64,000 nucleotides of DNA from Polynucleobacter antarcticus (GTDB lineage: Bacteria > Pseudomonadota > Gammaproteobacteria > Burkholderiales > Burkholderiaceae): assembly GCF_013307245.1 (NCBI RefSeq), contig NZ_CP028941.1, positions 1,054,001-1,118,000 of the forward strand, given 5' to 3'. A program made the translations under genes and the position numbers. The notes beneath the pieces were generated by a model. The model did no database searches. It worked only from the letters and a program-made list of their open reading frames with translations, and was not told where the DNA came from. Below, one piece after another: positions 60,626 to 64,000 of this stretch (positions are counted from its first letter, which is position 1; the number at the start of each line of letters is the position of its first letter).

Positions 60626-61287
60626 CTACGAGTGAGTTGATGCATTTGGATGTCTTCAGGTGTATCAACATCCAATATAAAAGCTTGCTTATGCGTTTGC
60701 ATTTGCCCAACCTGCGCTGGATGAGCATCCATATACGGGCGACAAGTCATCCCTGGAATAGCCAAGATTGCATTAATCGCCTTCCTAGAAAATAAGACAG
60801 GGTTTCCTCTGCGAGTACCTACCATCGGCAACAGCATTTCCTGATCGGTACTTCGAACAGAAAAGGCGTCCAATAAATCTTGGATTTCCGCAGCCTCAAT
60901 TTCAGGTTGATCAGATAAGGCAACTAGCAAAACATCGTACTCACTTTGCAGCGACTCTAGACCCAAGCGCACCGATGCGGCCTGGCCTCTTGCCGGCTCA
61001 AGATTGCGACATACCTTCATGACGCTACTCATCTTTGGAGGCATGAGGACAGCCAACTCATCTAACGTAGACTCAATTACCTCGGCATGAAATCCCGTGA
61101 CAACAATCAACTCTAGTGGAGAAAAGTCTTCAATAGACTCCATAAAGCGCTGCAACAGTGTTAGACCTCTTTTTTTTAGCAACGCTTTTGGATAGGAGCC
61201 TAAGCGACTGCCCTCGCCTGCAGCAAGCAATAAGACTGCTAGGCGGCATGGGGACGTGTGACTTAGCTTGGGTTTTGTCATTAGCAT
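60622..61287 (-). CDS. MobA-like nucleotidyltransferase
   Basis: Cytidylyl- or guanylyltransferase-type enzyme, about 220 aa from MLMTKPKLSHT (60622-61287). A longer frame to 61320 begins in AT-rich sequence. The nucleotide loop LLAAGEGSRLGSYPKALL and ALSDQPEIEAAEI fit the MocA/MobA group, which attaches CMP or GMP to molybdopterin for molybdenum hydroxylases. The divergent XdhC neighbour supports that. The substrate nucleotide is not decided by sequence. Confidence 0.8.
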   Translation of the reverse strand: MLMTKPKLSHTSPCRLAVLLLAAGEGSRLGSYPKALLKKRGLTLLQRFMESIEDFSPLELIVVTGFHAEVIESTLDELAVLMPPKMSSVMKVCRNLEPARGQAASVRLGLESLQSEYDVLLVALSDQPEIEAAEIQDLLDAFSVRSTDQEMLLPMVGTRRGNPVLFSRKAINAILAIPGMTCRPYMDAHPAQVGQMQTHKQAFILDVDTPEDIQMHQLTRS

Positions 61288-61323
61288 GATAATAAAAGAA
61301 TAGCTCAAACAAATAGACAATAA

Positions 61324-62283
61324 ATGAATAGCACTGATTTAAGCGTATTGAAAGCTGCAGTTGACTGGCTTAATAACGGCCACTCCGTGGCGATTGCCAC
61401 AGTGGTCCAAACTTGGGGCTCAGCACCAAGACCGGTAGGGTCTTGGCTGGCTATCAGGGGCGATGGTCAAGTTATGGGATCCGTTTCAGGCGGATGCGTT
61501 GAGGATGACCTCATTCGTCGAGTGCAAAGCGATATTCTTACTAGAAGCACACCAGAAATGGTGGTTTACGGGGTTAGTCAACAAGAGGCTGCCCGCTTTG
61601 GTCTGCCCTGCGGCGGTACATTAAGACTGCTTGTGGAACCCAAACCAGAAGTTCAAGTACTAGAAGCCATTTTGCATTCTGTGAGTCACCATCAGATCAC
61701 CTCACGCACTGTTCAGTTAAGTAACGGAAAATCCGAACTAGAACCAGGTAGTCGAACGGATAGCTTTCTTTGTAACGAGGTCTTCATGAAAACCAGTTAT
61801 GGTCCTCGCTGGCGTATGGTCATTATTGGCGCTGGGCAGCTATCACTTTACACGGCTGATTTTGCTCTCGCGTCTGATTTTGAAGTCATCGTAATTGATC
61901 CTCGTGAAGAATACGCTGAAGGAATCGATCGCGACCAGGTTCAATTTATTAAAGGTATGCCAGACGATGTGTTGCTGGAAATTGGAGTGGACTCCCATAC
62001 CGCGGTCGTAGCACTTACTCATGATCCCAAGCTGGATGATATGGCTTTGATGGAAGCCCTTAAATCACCTGCTTTTTATGTAGGCGCCTTAGGCAGTCGA
62101 GTCAATACTCAAAAACGTAAATCCCGCCTACTGGACTTTGATGTGACGCAAGAACAAGTGAATCAACTCCATGGCCCTGTTGGCTTGCACATTGGCGCAC
62201 TCACTCCACCAGAAATGGCGATTTCTATTTTGGCAGAGGTTATTGCCGTCAAATATGGTGTTTCTATTCCGAAGAAAAACTAG
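61324..62283 (+). CDS. XdhC-family molybdenum hydroxylase maturation protein
   Basis: A 319-aa protein. The N-terminal XdhC/CoxI domain (AIATVVQTWGSAPRPVGSWL, GSVSGGCVEDDL, GLPCGGTLRLLVE) is followed by a Rossmann domain (VIIGAGQLSLYTADFA) and ends ALGSRVNTQKRKSRLL. XdhC binds molybdenum cofactor and inserts it, sulfurated, into xanthine-dehydrogenase-type enzymes. It is divergent from the MobA-like gene, and its stop overlaps the parC stop by 3-4 bp. Confidence 0.9.
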   Translation: MNSTDLSVLKAAVDWLNNGHSVAIATVVQTWGSAPRPVGSWLAIRGDGQVMGSVSGGCVEDDLIRRVQSDILTRSTPEMVVYGVSQQEAARFGLPCGGTLRLLVEPKPEVQVLEAILHSVSHHQITSRTVQLSNGKSELEPGSRTDSFLCNEVFMKTSYGPRWRMVIIGAGQLSLYTADFALASDFEVIVIDPREEYAEGIDRDQVQFIKGMPDDVLLEIGVDSHTAVVALTHDPKLDDMALMEALKSPAFYVGALGSRVNTQKRKSRLLDFDVTQEQVNQLHGPVGLHIGALTPPEMAISILAEVIAVKYGVSIPKKN

Positions 62284-64000
62284 TTCGCTTTAAGTTTGCC
62301 ATCTTTTAAGCGGGGCTCTACGAAGTGACCTTTACGTGCGCGGTTACCTGCAAAAGATTTCAAGGTTTTTGCATCCAGATTTAATTCCGTCGGCTTACCG
62401 GCACGACCAGCACCAGAATACGTAGCCCCATCCGGTCCTACCGCAATCGCTGAAGCCAGTTTTTCTTTATCGTCTAGCCCCATCAAAATAACGCCCTTGC
62501 CACCCGTTGGTAAGCGTTTTAATTCAGTCAATGGGAACACCAAGAGCTTAGAACTTTCGGAAAGGCAGGCCACCTGCTTCATACCAGGAGTTACTTTAGA
62601 CGCACCTAGTGGTGCATCGCCTCCAATAAACTTACTATCGATACCAACAAACGATTTGCCTGCTTTATTGCGGGTAGTCATATCTGCCACATTAGCCAGG
62701 AAACCATTTCCGGATCGAGTAGAAATCAATACCAAATCATCTGCTTGGCCAGCATAGTAGGCAACCATTTGGGATCCTGCTGCGAGATTCACAAAGCTCG
62801 TTAATGGTGAGCCATCGCCCCGAGCTCCTGGTAATTCGCTCACAGGCACGGTATAGACACGGCCATCACTTCCAAAGCCTTGCATCACATCAACGGTACG
62901 GCACTCAAAAGTTTCATAGAGGCCATCGCCAGCCTTAAAGCTAAATTGGCTAGCGTCGTGTTCATGGCCCTGACGTACCCGTACCCAACCCTTTTGGGAA
63001 ACAATCACAGTTACAGGCTCATCAAGCACTTTAGCCTCAGCAACAGCACGCTTATCTTCTAAAATTAAAGTCCGGCGCTCATCACCGAATTCTTTCATGT
63101 CAGATTCAATTTCTTTGATGATGCATTTACGTAATACGGAATCGTTCTGTAGCAAACCCTCAAGATCATCGCGCTCTGACTTCAACTCTTTCAGTTCTTG
63201 TTCAATCTTGATGCCTTCAAGGCGGGCTAATTGACGCAAACGAATATCCAGAATATCTTCTGCTTGACGGTCGCTGAGCTTAAATTCTTTGATTAAGTCG
63301 GCCTTAGGCTCATCGCTATTACGAATGATCTTGATGACCTTATCAATATTAAGAAGAACGGTTAAGCGCCCTTCTAATATATGCATCCGGTCTTTGACTT
63401 TACCTAAGCGGTATTGTGTCCGGCGAGTGACTGTGCCTACTCTAAAAGAAATCCACTCTGTAATGATTTCTTTTAAGCCCTTTTGACGCGGGCGACCATC
63501 TGTGCCAATCATCACTAAGTTCATTGGCGCATTGCACTCTAAGGAAGTATGTGCAAGCAATAGATTCACAAACTCATTCACATCAATATTTTTACTCTTT
63601 GGCTCAAAGACCAAACGAACTGCGGCATCCTTGCTGGATTCATCGCGCACGCCGTCAAGCACATTCAAAATAGTGGCCTTCAAATTACTCTGCTCAGGCG
63701 TGAGCGTTTTCTTGCCCACTTTGACTTTGGGATTCGTGATCTCTTCAATTTCTTGCAGTACACGCTGTGATGAAGTAGACGGAGGTAGTTCATTGACAAT
63801 GATTTGCCATTGACCTCTTGCCAGCTCTTCAACCGACCAACGAGCACGAACCTTTAAGCTACCTCGGCCTGCTTCATAGATCTGGGTAATTTCTGCTGCA
63901 GAGGAAATAATTTGACCACCACCAGGGTAATCGGGACCAGGGATGATCTCTAGAAGTTCTGCCGTACTCATCTTCGGGGACTTCATTAAAGCAATAGCTG
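62280..64000 (-). CDS. parC: DNA topoisomerase IV subunit A, 3' part
   Basis: Type IIA topoisomerase that decatenates daughter chromosomes with ParE. The frame continues past the window edge (AIALMKSPKMS before the first in-frame ATG at 63986 is in frame), so only the C-terminal 570 or so residues are seen; the start and active-site Tyr are outside. IPGPDYPGGGQIIS, the GHEH-like and coiled-coil tower (LKELKSERDDLEGLL) and the C-terminal beta-pinwheel are present. Short C-terminal blades favour ParC over GyrA. It converges with xdhC. Confidence 0.93.
   Translation of the reverse strand, partial: AIALMKSPKMSTAELLEIIPGPDYPGGGQIISSAAEITQIYEAGRGSLKVRARWSVEELARGQWQIIVNELPPSTSSQRVLQEIEEITNPKVKVGKKTLTPEQSNLKATILNVLDGVRDESSKDAAVRLVFEPKSKNIDVNEFVNLLLAHTSLECNAPMNLVMIGTDGRPRQKGLKEIITEWISFRVGTVTRRTQYRLGKVKDRMHILEGRLTVLLNIDKVIKIIRNSDEPKADLIKEFKLSDRQAEDILDIRLRQLARLEGIKIEQELKELKSERDDLEGLLQNDSVLRKCIIKEIESDMKEFGDERRTLILEDKRAVAEAKVLDEPVTVIVSQKGWVRVRQGHEHDASQFSFKAGDGLYETFECRTVDVMQGFGSDGRVYTVPVSELPGARGDGSPLTSFVNLAAGSQMVAYYAGQADDLVLISTRSGNGFLANVADMTTRNKAGKSFVGIDSKFIGGDAPLGASKVTPGMKQVACLSESSKLLVFPLTELKRLPTGGKGVILMGLDDKEKLASAIAVGPDGATYSGAGRAGKPTELNLDAKTLKSFAGNRARKGHFVEPRLKDGKLKAN

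Overview
The window reads as a low-GC betaproteobacterial chromosome of the Burkholderiaceae, most like Polynucleobacter. The grounds are recognisable protein sequences and gene order (pyrG-kdsA-eno-ftsB, tig-clpP-clpX-lon, phaC-phaB-phaR, ispD-ispF beside mfd) and compact spacing. The genus is inferred from these patterns; no database search was possible.

Bases 1 to about 8010 are an accessory element abutting a tRNA-Asp/Glu/Ala cluster. It carries a serine recombinase, a P-loop helicase-like protein, a Cys/His zinc-motif protein translationally coupled to it, and about seven small or low-complexity proteins of unknown function. Its coding uses AAG, GAG and AGA far more than the host genes. 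Its non-coding DNA holds nested inverted repeats (1094-1345), an imperfect tandem duplication of roughly 135-160 bp (1869-2164) and two terminator-plus-Shine-Dalgarno leaders (5274-5311 and 6803-6910), the second a long nested RNA hairpin. Several of the small proteins share a QG[RG][YF] motif. This is the best candidate for something undescribed. Its left edge is probably outside the window.

From 8.1 kb the chromosome is core: tRNAs, gltX, hslO, the pyrG-kdsA-eno-ftsB operon, acnB behind a perfect 18-bp palindrome, a spermidine-synthase-like gene, purL and ybbA-like divergent from tesA, ppiD, and tRNA-Val. Next come the protein quality-control cluster tig-clpP-clpX-lon, tRNA-Leu, ispD-ispF and mfd-serB. 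From 38 to 44 kb lies a polyhydroxybutyrate cluster (phaC, phaB, phaR, then rimO and a thiolase). It is followed by pgeF (frameshifted), rluD, bamD, alr and an LplT-like transporter.

From 49 to 59 kb one strand carries a methylmalonyl-CoA pathway operon (mutase, MeaB, carboxylase beta and alpha subunits, epimerase-like protein) running on towards tsaB-rimI-holD. A GntR-type regulator is divergent from the mutase. The last segment has two c-type cytochromes, a RidA-family protein, a MobA-like nucleotidyltransferase and XdhC, which look like helpers of a molybdenum hydroxylase whose catalytic genes are not here. The 3' part of parC ends the window.

Three host genes look altered. clpX has a 26-residue hydrophobic tail explained by one extra A in an A6 run. 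pgeF is split by an apparent one-base deletion. PpiD lacks its parvulin domain. The first two could be sequencing errors; the third is an intact shortened frame.
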